Below are positions 31,719-41,920 of a stretch of 64,000 nucleotides of DNA, piece after piece. The notes under the pieces are model-generated. The model did no database searches. It worked only from the letters and a program-made list of their open reading frames with translations, and had not been told where the DNA came from. The position numbers and the translations under genes were made by a program. The first letter of the stretch is position 1. Each line of letters begins with the position of its first letter. The DNA is from Cylindrotheca closterium (Eukaryota; Bacillariophyta; Bacillariophyceae; Bacillariales; Bacillariaceae), in the NCBI GenBank assembly GCA_933822405.4, contig CAKOGP040002313.1, positions 257,118 through 321,117 of the forward strand. The letters run 5' to 3'.

Positions 31719-31951
31719 AATAATTCAATACAGCAATAACTTCAATACACAACTCAAAAGTAATCCTGTTGTCAAGGGAGTGTTTACGTATTCCAATACA
31801 TTGCAATACGCAAAAAGAAATTCTGATACGTAAATACGTGATCGAAATAAGATAATCAAAGAAAAGCACCACAATTATTTCCTGTATAACTTTGAATTTT
31901 CACAATGATCACGAATCACGACGCAACAACGCAACAGATAAGCAGATAATC

Positions 31952-32395
31952 ATGTCAATGCCAATGAACACAGCAAATCACCGCGCCAGTAGGAGCCAAA
32001 GGGAGCGGAATCAACGAAAAGATATATTTTCCAGCCGTCCTGAGAAGAAATCATCTACTGCATCGGAAGCGCAAATATTGCAAAAATCCTTGATGAGAAC
32101 CCAAATGCTGCTCAAGAATGAATCCCAAAGAGTATCCAATCTGGCCGCCGCAATTGAAGAAGATGGGAAACGATTACAAGAAACAATGGACCATCACAAA
32201 TCCTTGGATATTAAGAAGGCTGGGAAAGCATTGAAAGGACTGGAACGGGCCCAACAGCACGAGCAAAGAGTGCTGATGGCATCCGTTTCCTTTTTCTTCC
32301 TTGTAGTATCGCATGTGCTATATTCTAGAATAGTGGCGAAGTTTGGGATAGAAGGTCTTTTTACTGCAATATTTGGAGAAGCTGAAGAATTGTAA
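31952..32395 (+). CDS. Sec20-like SNARE (tail-anchored)
   Basis: The first ATG in frame is at 31952 (MSMPMNTANHRASRSQR), giving 147 residues. Residues about 45-115 form one amphipathic helix with SNARE spacing: AQILQKSLMRTQMLLKNESQ, VSNLAAAIEEDGKRLQETMD and DIKKAGKALKGLERAQQHE. A single C-terminal membrane anchor (VLMASVSFFFLVVSHVLYSRI) follows. This order matches Sec20/BNIP1, the ER Q-SNARE of Golgi-to-ER transport. The product is shorter than yeast Sec20 because the N-terminal tether-binding part is missing. USE1 is an alternative assignment. Confidence 0.68.
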   Translation: MSMPMNTANHRASRSQRERNQRKDIFSSRPEKKSSTASEAQILQKSLMRTQMLLKNESQRVSNLAAAIEEDGKRLQETMDHHKSLDIKKAGKALKGLERAQQHEQRVLMASVSFFFLVVSHVLYSRIVAKFGIEGLFTAIFGEAEEL

Positions 32396-32574
32396 CATAG
32401 ATTCTGTCTAAGCCGAGAAATATAGACTACATCACAGATAACCGCCATAATGCATGGTTGCAATTTCATCACAGTCTACATTTGATCTAAGACAAAAAGA
32501 ACTTCTGCGTATATAATTTATTTTAAAATAGCTTACAAGATTGAGGTAGTGTTATCCATCCAGTATGCTCCAGT

Positions 32575-32841
32575 TTACTCCAAAGCTTCAAATTTGGGGT
32601 ATTTAACCTTGGGGTGCTCAGCATCATATTGGTTTGTTGGGAGTCCAATTGCGCGACGAAGCGGAACAACAGTTACCGGCAGAAGTACACCTACACTGAA
32701 CATGAAGACGGACATGGCTGGAACTGGTTGACGATGGATGAATGATCGTACCCATCCCTTTGGCATGGATCCATGCAGGATTCCTGCGCAACCCGCAAGT
32801 GTCGACAGAACGCCGATCTCGTGACCCTCCCAGTGTGGCAT
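32575..32841 (-). CDS. Small single-helix membrane protein, possibly a mitochondrial complex I subunit
   Basis: The 88-residue product begins MPHWEGHEIGVLSTLAGC. It has a central basic segment (GWVRSFIHRQPVP), one hydrophobic helix (AMSVFMFSVGVLLPVTVVPL) and a polar tail (LPTNQYDAEHPKVKYPKF). The order EP/QPV, helix with LP, then a short Tyr/Pro-rich tail recalls NDUFA3/B9-type complex I accessory subunits. That assignment is weak because the protein is short. A 5' intron in the leader is possible. Confidence 0.55.
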   Translation of the reverse strand: MPHWEGHEIGVLSTLAGCAGILHGSMPKGWVRSFIHRQPVPAMSVFMFSVGVLLPVTVVPLRRAIGLPTNQYDAEHPKVKYPKFEALE

Positions 32842-33281
32842 TGTGAAATCACTGTTTCAAGATGAGAGAAAGACAGTTAGAAAAAGTAGAATACAGCCTA
32901 TTGGATTAAAATACTTGAGTGGAGCATGGTTTTGCATGGACTCGAATTGAAAATTTCCTCCAAAACAGATTCCGCACTGCTCTCCCCAAGCTTCTAGCTC
33001 TCATATCGTCGACACTCACGTTTCCTTTACTTTGAATGAGGAAGGATCCTTGAAGCTTTGTCAAGTGTTTCAGTTGCCGTTGCTGTTGTTACGAAAGGAA
33101 CTCTGACGCACCACTGACAGACTTTGATGCGTGTTTTCCCGTTTTAGGGGAGAAACGACCCAATACATTCAACATCCCTCATTATACATTTCAGGCATGC
33201 ATGTTGAGGTTTGTTCTCTAATCAACAGTGTCGTACCAAGATAGGACGAAACTGAACGAACCCTTTCCATTGTTGCTAGCC
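32842..33281. other. Divergent intergenic region, 440 bp
   Basis: This lies between the small membrane protein (minus) and the first GAF-kinase hybrid (plus). The sequence is unremarkable. A GTG at 33228 keeps frame with the downstream protein but is not a likely eukaryotic start. Confidence 0.5.
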
Positions 33282-35657
33282 ATGGAGACGTCCACGGAGA
33301 TGGACGTCAATGAGGAGACAGCACCTACAGCTTCTGAAGCCAATGATAGCATGGATTGGATGCTCACAAACTACGATGCCGCAGCATCGAAACCTCAGTC
33401 TCTTGAAGAAGAGCTTGCCAGATTACAGATTTTAAGATCTTATTTGATTCTGGATAGTGAGCGCGAATTTCCTTTCGAGCGACTTACAGCATTAGCAAGT
33501 CGTACATTTGGAACACCCATTGCGCTTGTGAGTCTGATCGATCTTGGCAGGCAGTGGTTCATGTCCAATCGTGGTTTGGGAGATCTTCGACAGACGCCAA
33601 GAAACCTTGGGTTCTGTACGCACGCGATTTTGAGCAAGAACGACCTATTTATAATTCCTGATGCATCAGTAGATCCAAGATTCATGGATAATCCATTTGT
33701 TGCCGGTGAGGCAAACATTCGATTCTATGCTGGAGCTCCATTGATTGCACCGGAGGGGTACAAGTTGGGGACATTTTGCATTATCGATACCAAGACACGT
33801 CCAGAGGGACTCGATTTTGAATCCAAGCAGAATCTAAGGGAAATGAGCGCCATGGCTGTCGATATTTTAGTTGCAAGACGACAAAAACGAGAACGTGAAA
33901 CAGAAAAGAACTCTCAATTGATTGCCTGTTCGGCGCATGATCTCTTGACACCTCTTTCTGGAATCGAATTGAGTTTGTCTCTCATGAAAGATGACGAAGC
34001 CCTGATGGAAAAACTGTCAGAAGAAAACAAAAAGGGTATTCTACAAGCTTCAAAGTGCTCCGACATTCTTCAGCAGATTTGTAGAAATGTTCAAACAACA
34101 TTTACCGAAACAAAGAGTGCGTTCGAAAGTGCATTCAGTATGTCCATGCCTGAAACTGTGAACATTGATGACCTTGTCCAGAAGCTATACGCAATATTGG
34201 AACCAATGCCCAAGAAGGTACCTGTTGAGATTTCGGTCGATTCGGATGTTCCAAAAGAGATCTTGTCCGATGGGTCCAAGATCTTTCGCTGTGCCATGAA
34301 CTACTTGGTAGTTGCCGCCACACGGACCCAGACGGGAATGGTTAAAATGACCATTTCTGTGGAGAAGCACGACGAACGCAAGAGAGCATCACTAGTAGTG
34401 AAGTGCGAAGACACTGGCCCATCGATTGAATTGGATGCTTATGAGCGGCTCTTCAAACCAGTCTCATCCAACTTGGAATCCTACAATGATGGTGATGATG
34501 AGCAAGTCAGTCTCGAGTTGGCGCTGTTTTCAGTGGCTTGTCAGATGGATGTAATTGGTGGGGAGTTTGGTTTTCGCGCTCGCCAACTTGGAGATTCCGA
34601 GAGCAATGGATTGGGATCAATGTTCTGGTTCAGCACCCCTTTCAGCCTACCATTAACAAAGGAAGAAGAAGCAATTTTGCTTCCAAGGAAGATGCAAAAG
34701 ACGAAGCTTACCCATGCAGATGCATCCAGGTTTCACAATGCCATATCAAGCATGCTTGGTGGCTCCTCTGAATCAGCAATCACGAAGAATCAGGTTGTTG
34801 AACGACAAAAGCGCGCGCTGGTAATTGAAGACTCTGAAATGGTCCGAAAAATGCTGGTAAAGGCTTTGACAAAAATGGGATATGATGTCATTGAAGCCGA
34901 AAATGGAATGGCGGGATTGGAAGAACTGCAAAATACCTTATTTGATATTACGCTATGCGATTTCCTCATGCCCATCATGGACGGTTTGGACTGTATTCAG
35001 CAATATAGAGTGTGGGAAAAAGTTGACCGTCCGTGGTTCACCCAAAGAATTGTTGGCATATCAGCGCATGCAACGGAATTAGATGTCGAACGGGGTCGAG
35101 GGATTGGAATGGATGACTTTCTGCCAAAGCCGATCACCACTCAACATCTGACTGATCTTCTTGCAACGGACGATCAAATTGCAGCCTGCAAGCGACTAGA
35201 TACAATTGCAACAAAGGCGCTGGAAGAAGTTCAAGAGCAGCCAATCAGAAAACGAAGGAAGACCTCTATGGAGCCAGAGTTTGGAGTACAACGTACTTGC
35301 TTGATACTCGCGTCGAGTTCCACAGCCATGCACACGGAGATGACAGAGAAAGCCGTACAGGAATGCAATTGGCAATCGACAAAGGCCCACAGCGATGATG
35401 ATGCATGGACACTACTAAAGATGCGAACTTGGAATGTTGTTTTGGTAGACGACTCCTTTGCGGGGTTGATTGAAGAGTTCCGACAATGGGAATCGAAGAA
35501 GCGTGTCACCCGCCAGGGGAATATTGTCTTGATGAGTGAAAACTTGGATCAAACGACTTCATCGAAGTCATTCATCGCTCCCGATGGCATAGACAGGATC
35601 ATCGGAAAGCCAGTGAATCGAGAAGCCCTGCAACGAATGCTGGATGTTTGCGACTAA
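33282..35657 (+). CDS. GAF - histidine kinase - double receiver hybrid (paralogue A, phospho-His kept)
   Basis: The first in-frame ATG at 33282 (METSTEMDVNEETAPT) gives 791 residues. A GAF domain (about 45-195) includes LVSLIDLGRQWFMSNRGL, HAILSKNDLFIIPD and IRFYAGAPLIAPEGYKLGTF. The H-box is SAHDLLTPL with His219. The kinase ATP region is degraded: the N-box reads NYLVVAATRTQTG and the G1 box EDTGPSI lacks the second Gly. The G2-like GLGSMFWFSTPF remains. Receiver 1 (about 508-630) is complete: IEDSEM acidic pocket, D560 in CDFLMP, GISAHA and KPIT. A second, divergent receiver (LVDDSFAGL, GKPV) ends the protein. No membrane helix is seen, so a soluble sensor or phosphorelay role is likely. 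The second paralogue is at 51690-54374. Confidence 0.87.
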   Translation: METSTEMDVNEETAPTASEANDSMDWMLTNYDAAASKPQSLEEELARLQILRSYLILDSEREFPFERLTALASRTFGTPIALVSLIDLGRQWFMSNRGLGDLRQTPRNLGFCTHAILSKNDLFIIPDASVDPRFMDNPFVAGEANIRFYAGAPLIAPEGYKLGTFCIIDTKTRPEGLDFESKQNLREMSAMAVDILVARRQKRERETEKNSQLIACSAHDLLTPLSGIELSLSLMKDDEALMEKLSEENKKGILQASKCSDILQQICRNVQTTFTETKSAFESAFSMSMPETVNIDDLVQKLYAILEPMPKKVPVEISVDSDVPKEILSDGSKIFRCAMNYLVVAATRTQTGMVKMTISVEKHDERKRASLVVKCEDTGPSIELDAYERLFKPVSSNLESYNDGDDEQVSLELALFSVACQMDVIGGEFGFRARQLGDSESNGLGSMFWFSTPFSLPLTKEEEAILLPRKMQKTKLTHADASRFHNAISSMLGGSSESAITKNQVVERQKRALVIEDSEMVRKMLVKALTKMGYDVIEAENGMAGLEELQNTLFDITLCDFLMPIMDGLDCIQQYRVWEKVDRPWFTQRIVGISAHATELDVERGRGIGMDDFLPKPITTQHLTDLLATDDQIAACKRLDTIATKALEEVQEQPIRKRRKTSMEPEFGVQRTCLILASSSTAMHTEMTEKAVQECNWQSTKAHSDDDAWTLLKMRTWNVVLVDDSFAGLIEEFRQWESKKRVTRQGNIVLMSENLDQTTSSKSFIAPDGIDRIIGKPVNREALQRMLDVCD

Positions 35658-35815
35658 GATGGGAATTCTAGATCGATTTTGACTGTTGGCGAGGGTGACC
35701 AAGAAAGAAAAAAGCAATCGAATACACTTCACATTCTTAGCCAATTCTGAGCTACAACTTTTGTTGTGTCTATGTATTTTAAAAATATTATCTAGCAATA
35801 ATTTGAATTGTTATT

Positions 35816-37494
35816 TCACACGTAGATGCCAATGGCCAGGAATAGAACACAAATCAAGCTGTGTTGTGAATATTGTTCAAATCCAATTTTCGATATCCGG
35901 TAGGCAACAGCCAAGAAGTACAAGATGATCGTGTAATTCGCGTAATCGTTTGGTATGATCCCATTCAATTGTAAATAAGAACCAACTGCAGGAACAGAAT
36001 ATTTCATAAAATCGGAGATTGTAGCATCTTGCAACGGAATGAATGCTTTCTTTGGTGCTAACTCTTGTCGTCGGTTCGCAGAATTTTCTACGGAAGCTAG
36101 CGTATTCCAAATGAAATTGACCAGGATGGCTCCAAGCCACATATCTGTATGAAAAAGAGTAAAAGGATCGTGTATAAGTTTGGAATCCGTGCAGCATAGG
36201 AGACGAAATCAAACGAATCGATGCAGCAATCGATATCATACGCACCAACTGAGTAATGAAAGCCTTCGTAAACCTCCACCATGTAATCCATAGTAACAAA
36301 CATCCAAATTGCCGCCGTGAACAGGGGTTCTCCCACCACGCTTGTCACCATGCAAGCCAATGTCGATGTCACTGTGGCATGTCCACTCACGATCAAATCG
36401 TTGCATCCTCCGTTGGCTTGTGGAACGAATCCTTCCACGATCCATGGAATCCATTCATCTGGTGGCGGTGTAGGAAAGTGCGAAAAATAACATTTTGGAT
36501 TCTGACTGGGAAGAACCGTAATGAGAAAGCTGAAAGTTCGGATCCCTCGCGCAATGCCCAGGGTGTAGAGAGCTCGTTTACCAACTCCCCACAAACTTCG
36601 TTTCATCCGACCCCCATCCATTTCGAGAGCAACAATGGCTAGTCCTAACCCCGATACCAAGATCCATTCGACATTGATTTTGTTCCGGACTTTGACCACT
36701 TCTTTCTTGGACACTTCCATGACGGAAGTGAAGAAGTATCTCATGATTAGTTGACCATTGTCTTGTAGAGGAGCTGGTAGTGTTTCTTTATTCTGACTCG
36801 CCTTGTAGGTCGCTGAAACAACCCAGATGCAAAAATTCTCAATCAAGAGCATTGTTGTCATGACAAAGGCCGCCAGCACAGTCCCCAATGGTCCCGCTAA
36901 AAAGTCCGATTTTTGTTGAGTTTGAACCACTTCGTCATCCTTCTTTGGAAGAGGTCTTGATGAAAGCCCAAAGATGACGATTGCAAGATTTGCCAGAGCA
37001 CTGCTCAAGTAGGATGGTAGTAGGTTGCCGACGATGGTCCCTACCGCCGCTAATGGAATGTATCGCTGATGAGGCAGTGCTGAGGATGACATATCGAAGA
37101 CTCCGATAGCCAGTGACAGCAAGCTTGGAATAAACATAAGCTGAGCTGTCGCAAGGATCGCAGTCAACTGGGATGTGGACTTGAACTTGTACTTCGTCGA
37201 CACGAACCCCAAAAAGAGAAAATTGGCAATGGCCAACAGTATCAGCCGGGATCTCTTGCTTTTGGATGGTGCTGAGACGTCTGTTTTCTTCTGTATAGAC
37301 ACCTGAGGCTCGGGTTTTCGAACATCATCGGAAGCGTCATCTTCTTTCGCAGGAATGTTTCTCCTGTGAAGTGGCATCATTGGAAGAAGATTGAAAATAT
37401 GATTTGAATTTTGATTGTTCCATCGATGATTTTCAGTCAGTTCTGCCTGCCCGACGTCCGCGTTTGGTATACTGACAGAAAACATTGGAGGCAC
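35816..37494 (-). CDS. Multi-pass membrane enzyme, PAP2 C-terminal / sphingomyelin-synthase-like, two exons
   Basis: Exon 1 (36246-37494) and exon 2 (35816-36144) join through a 101-bp intron (GTGCGT...CATACAG), giving 525 residues. After a polar N-terminus come about eight hydrophobic segments. The catalytic set of the lipid phosphatase/SMS superfamily is split by the intron: CNDLIVSGHATVTSTLA (first His), then HYS|VDMWLGA (second His and Asp, the H-Y-[ST]-x-D motif). This family includes sphingomyelin and ceramide-phosphoethanolamine synthases, and PAP2 phosphatases use the same triad. The substrate cannot be read from sequence; transfer of a phospho-headgroup on a Golgi or plasma-membrane lipid is likely. 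The gene shares a 113-bp divergent promoter with LSm8. Confidence 0.8.
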
Positions 37495-37607
37495 ATGCAG
37501 TCGAGGAGTGAAGAGATCATTCCCTTGGCCATTGTACCACCTATCTTGACAGGAAAGAACAGAGCAGAGAAAATTTGACTAGCGTATTACGGGACTTGAA
37601 ACGAAGG

Positions 37608-37982
37608 ATGGCATCGAGTATTCAGGAATGGAAAGGCAGTGAGTGGATGCATCGTAGTATGAAAATTCTCCACCATCAAGATTCGTTCATGTTTTTCCTC
37701 ACCGTTTCTTCATTCATTACGTAAACAGAGGCAATTTGTGTGGTGACTAGTGACGGTCGCACAATCATGGGGGATCTTGTGGGGAATGATCAAGTTCAAA
37801 ATGTCATCTTGGAAGATGCACAAGAAAGGATCTATTCAAACGATGCACCTGTGGAAACGGTTGAATTGGGATTGTATGTGATTCGAGGTGACAATGTATG
37901 CATGATTGCAGATTATGACAAGGAGAAGCTAGTTGATACTGCAGCACCACCCCTTCCCACCATACTGCAGCAACAACACTAA
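37608..37982 (+). CDS. LSM8: U6 snRNP-associated protein LSm8, two exons
   Basis: A 31-bp first exon (37608-37638, MASSIQEWKG) is joined to 37729-37982 through a 90-bp intron (GTGAGT...AAACAG), splitting a Lys codon. The 94-residue product has both Sm motifs: VTSDGRTIMGDLVGNDQVQN (Sm1) and GLYVIRGDNVCMIADYD (Sm2). It follows human LSm8 closely, including ILEDAQERIY. LSm8 caps the nuclear LSm2-8 ring on U6 snRNA for splicing. Without the intron the Sm1 strand would lack its start, which supports the splice. Confidence 0.9.
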
Positions 37983-38126
37983 GGCGAGTTTTCTGCTTCA
38001 AAGCGGAGTTTCTAGACTTCAAACACAATCTGCAACAATTATTCCCAATAGGTTGGCGGCTGCGATGATACATCTTCAATTGCTGAACCGAAAATTTATT
38101 AAACTACACTACAACTCAATTCAGTT

Positions 38127-39394
38127 TCACCTTGTCGTCGACTTGGGGATGTACATTGGAAGGGGGGGGGCTATCAATCAATGAGGTGAGAAACGTTCTT
38201 TCATTACGGAAACAATAATCATAGCATCCAACACACGCACAGCATATACCGAAACCTACCATTATTGTCAATCATGATTTCGTCCCCAAGTTCCAAATTG
38301 TGCGTCAGATGCGAGCCATCAATGAAGATTCGTCCACGTTGCGAGTTCCATCGAAGGTGCAATTTTTCGCCATTGACCAGCATTCGATTGTTAACATCTG
38401 CTGTCACATCCTCGCTCGCATTTTCCATCATGTGCTCACGAATCAAGTATTGTAGATCATCGGAATTGAAACCCATCTTTTGTCCACCAGCAGCTGCCAT
38501 TGCAGCAGTAGACCCAGTGCTAGTACTAACCCATAATCCAGAGGACCAAACATTCAGACTCCGAGTAACATCGTATGGAATGCCCGCAAACCTTGTCACG
38601 GTGCCGTACTCCTGTGGTTTTGGCTTGTCTGAGTCTTGACTTTCTTCCAAGTATCCCATACGGAAACGAGATACTGCAGCGGGACTAGGATTGGAAATAA
38701 GCAAATCATTCAAGGCTGGTACCAGCCTCGTTTCCGAAAAGGTCGACTTCACTTTGCACCGAATTCTCGTCCGTTTCGTGAGGTGGTCCTCAGCTTCCCC
38801 AAACAGAACTTTAGGTAGGCTCTCATTCAAATCTTGTGCTGTGCACATGCACAAGGCACCATGTGATCTACCAGATATTTAAAAACAATGCAATCAAGAA
38901 TTGAAGAAACAACAACAAAAAAGTCAGACACCTGACATATTCGCCATGCAGTAGTATCATATTATAATTTCACCATCCACATACCTTCGTTCATCTACCT
39001 GCTTTGTCGTATTGGTGTCTTCAAGCGATACGTTCGGATCCGAGTTTACGCCCAACAACGGAATCGTTCCATGGTCCAAAAAATGAGCGGCACTCAAGGC
39101 TGTACCATCTCCTCCAACCGCCACCATAAGGTCGATATCAGCGAGATGCTGACGATCCAACTCTACTCGATTGACACAGCTGAACCCAACTTCTTGTTTC
39201 CTCAGCACACCTAACAAGTCGTTGACACACTTTTTGTGAGCCTTGTAACGCTGCTCCAAACGCTTCCATCGCAGTGCTTTGGGAGCCTGACCACGCAGTT
39301 TTAATTGGGAATACTCTTCGAAGGCGGTTTGTTTGATTACAACCAATAAATTTCTATACTTCAGGGAAGAACCCGCAACATTAACGCCTGACAT
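38127..39394 (-). CDS. NADK: NAD kinase, probably three exons
   Basis: Exon 1 (38985-39394) carries LLVVIKQTAFEEYSQLK and MVAVGGDGTALSAAHFLDHG, the GGDG ATP/NAD motif, then LLGVNSDP. Exon 2 (38260-38867) carries LVPALNDLLISNPSPAAVSR, WVSTSTGSTAAMAAAGG (the TGSTA motif) and LELGDEIMIDNN. Introns are 117 and 109 bp. Exon 2 ends at a GTAGGT donor. A TGATAG acceptor at 38171 then gives a short final exon reading APPLPMYIPKSTTR from the complement of a nine-G run. Reading through instead would end at 38219 with RFRYMLCVCWML. Total is 353 residues. The enzyme phosphorylates NAD to NADP. The 3' end is uncertain. Confidence 0.82.
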
Positions 39395-39809
39395 ATTCGG
39401 AACGAGGATCGAAGAATGGTGCGTTGAAAATGGAAGATCGATGACTTTTGTTTCAACGAGAAGTCTTCAACCGGAGATCTTGTTGGTGGTCATATTAGTC
39501 GGATTGCTCCTATACTTTCTATTCTATTCTACCGGTATGCTATTATCTACCTGTGCTATCTGAATGCGATCTACTCTGCACTCTACCGGTACTTCTCCTG
39601 TCTACAGTACCATATCTAACCTCTAACCTGCCAAAGAAAAGAATTGGAAAGTACCAGCATGGTACATGGAGAGGGCGAAAACATTCGATGATTATTCAAT
39701 TTATATAATACTAGTAGAAACATTTACAATTTGCTGTAATTGTGATGAAAGAGTTGGAAAAGACTGAGCTCGGGTTGAAGCATACACATCACTCACGCTT
39801 GGTGGTTTC
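39395..39809. other. Intergenic, 415 bp
   Basis: This is the upstream region of NAD kinase and the 3' flank of the first Cys-rich membrane gene. It contains several ACCGGTA and GTACC motifs (about 39532, 39585, 39607). No gene is seen. Confidence 0.5.
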
Positions 39810-41081
39810 TTACTCTGCAAGGTTGATGGAAACTCTATCTAGTTTCGTTTTCAAATAATAGACATAGGCCGCAAGCAGAACAAATGCAACAACAAAAATG
39901 CCGATGAATATCGAAGCAGTCTTATCGGCCTTGGAGCCAACTTGAGTGATGATTCCATCTTTCCTGACAACTTTAATACCCTTGATGTAGTTGCAGGCAT
40001 TTTGATTCGGATAGGCAACGACTCCTGCTGAATACAACTGCTTCTCACACTTTCCAGCTTCTTCGTAGATTTGTCCGCAAACATCGCTGACTCCGTAATT
40101 GTTGTAGTTGTTGTTGTTCTCGCCATTGTCTACCTGTTGGCATGACACGCAGTCGTGGGTGATGATAGTCTTGGACGCATATGGAAGCTCTTGCCCAGTC
40201 AGAGTTTTGAAGGTGTATGATCCTCCCTTATTGTCTGCAAAAGTTGTGCAAGTATCATCATAGAATAGTCCAAGGTAGATAGACCCTCCTTGTTCCGAAC
40301 AGTAAGGGCCAATGTAGTACTCTGGGGCATTTTCCTCGTAGTATTGGTTTTGGTTTTCCTGCTGTTGTTGATCTTGCTGATCTTGATTATCCTCTTGCTG
40401 ATTTTCTCCTTGATCGTTCCCTGCATCGTCCAATTGGCGTCTGTTGTTGAAATTTGTTTCTTGGCAATCAGCATAATCCTGAATTTGGAACCTCTGTTGA
40501 TTTTGTCCGTCTTCATCGTAGGGATTGTTGTCCATGCAAATGTCAGCAACACCTTGGGCATTGTAGCAATCGTAGTAGCACATTTCTTCGTTGTAGTCAT
40601 CAGCTCCATTGTTTTGACAATCGCAGTTGCTGTAAGCGTTTTGACATGTGTATTGGTTTTGTTCCGAAACGGCCTCAAAGTAGACATCCAGAAAAGAGTT
40701 CATATCAATAATGTAATCGCCGTATCCAGAACTGCACCCGCCCGAACTTGACGTTGAACAGTAATCAGAGGGGCATAACCGGAAACGGATCAATCGTTTT
40801 GTTTGAATTCGAACTTGATCATTTTCGTCTGCATCGTCGTTCCATTGACTCACGTGATGGCAGCCCTGAAACTTGATCGAGTAGCCTACCACCCATGACA
40901 TATCAACACCGCTATCATCTAGCCTACGAGCTTGGCTTAGCAATTTTGTCCCCAATTCAGAGTCAGCCTGAATGGTGTCTATGGCCAATTCCCTGCTATG
41001 TGCAGCAACATTAGGATTGCCATAAATTGGCATCGTGGCGGTGACGACACCCAATGAAAGAATAGACAAAAGATGTCTCAT
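39810..41081 (-). CDS. Cys-rich type I membrane protein, member 1 of a divergent paralogue pair
   Basis: The start at 41081 (MRHLLSILSLGVVTATMP) gives a signal peptide and 423 residues; an ATG five codons upstream is possible. The ectodomain has YSIKFQGCHHVSQWNDDADE, KRLIRFRLCPSDYC and SSGYGDYIIDMNSFLD. A Cys-rich run around CQNAYSNCDCQNNG and a 50-residue Gln/Asp/Asn-rich segment follow. The C-terminal module reads YIGPYCSEQGGSIYLGLFYD and ITHDCVSCQQ. A single C-terminal helix (ASIFIGIFVVAFVLLAAYVYY) and a short basic tail end the protein. The layout is identical to the gene at 41921. No enzymatic motif is visible; a cell-surface or secretory-pathway role is inferred. Confidence 0.82.
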   Translation of the reverse strand: MRHLLSILSLGVVTATMPIYGNPNVAAHSRELAIDTIQADSELGTKLLSQARRLDDSGVDMSWVVGYSIKFQGCHHVSQWNDDADENDQVRIQTKRLIRFRLCPSDYCSTSSSGGCSSGYGDYIIDMNSFLDVYFEAVSEQNQYTCQNAYSNCDCQNNGADDYNEEMCYYDCYNAQGVADICMDNNPYDEDGQNQQRFQIQDYADCQETNFNNRRQLDDAGNDQGENQQEDNQDQQDQQQQENQNQYYEENAPEYYIGPYCSEQGGSIYLGLFYDDTCTTFADNKGGSYTFKTLTGQELPYASKTIITHDCVSCQQVDNGENNNNYNNYGVSDVCGQIYEEAGKCEKQLYSAGVVAYPNQNACNYIKGIKVVRKDGIITQVGSKADKTASIFIGIFVVAFVLLAAYVYYLKTKLDRVSINLAE

Positions 41082-41920
41082 TTTGAAAACTATCAAGAAA
41101 AAGAAAGATGAAGGTTAGAACAAAATCAGAAGCTGATATTCTTGGAAAGTATTTTGGCGATCAAGTTATCATTCAGAATGGTCCAACCGTTCGCCAGTAT
41201 CAAGAAACACTGTCGCATTCGCATGCTGAGCAAAGCTGCGAGAGTCTGTTGCCTACTTGCGAATCGGTCTATTGTTGATTGAATTTCACGTCATCGTCGC
41301 TTACCGAATTGCTTTGGTTGTAGTATTTTCCACTTCCTTTGCTCAACTTTGACTTTTCACAGCGTTCGAAAAACTTATCGTTGCCTTGGTGGCTCGGCTC
41401 GTGAAAATTCTAACGGTATCGGGGCGGTAAGAGTATCTTCCACGATATTTTTACGTGAAAAGAAAATTAGCGACGAGATATTTAGGGCTGTCCGGCTCGA
41501 AAAAACGGATAGTAACCTCAGTTTTGTGAGATCGCTCTTTTCTGCGAAAAAGACAATCGGAAAAAGTAGTCAATAGCTTGACGTTGCTAAAGCACTGAAC
41601 AATACCATTCAGCGCAACCTTTCGCTTCAAAGCGCAGTAAAGGTGAGGATTATCATGCAGTTCCAATATCTTGATGGGCAGAGCATTGAATCTTCCAAGA
41701 TGATGCACCTGTGGAATCTGACTATTGGAGTATAGACAACACAACAACACTCTAGACGATTGCATTACAAGAAGTATCTGTAGAAGATGTGGCGATGGAA
41801 CGAGCTACAACATATTCGGCAACGTTTGTTATATCAATAAGTGCTATATTTCAATGCGAATCAGAGTCTTACCTTTTGTTTTTCTTTCACGCATGGACGC
41901 AGAAGAGGATAGACAGAATT
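41082..41920. other. Shared 839-bp divergent region of the Cys-rich paralogue pair
   Basis: The two paralogues are transcribed outward from here. There is no convincing gene inside. Short frames exist, such as 41349-41576, but they lack any domain signal. Confidence 0.5.

Noticed and set aside
33228..33281. GTG start extending paralogue A by 18 codons
   Set aside because: Non-ATG initiation is rare in nuclear genes, and the added residues show no similarity to paralogue B.
40199..40751. Hydrophobic frame on the plus strand opposite the first Cys-rich membrane gene
   Set aside because: The Leu/Ile/Val-rich product is what the complement of Gln/Asp/Asn codon runs gives; no signal peptide or family match.
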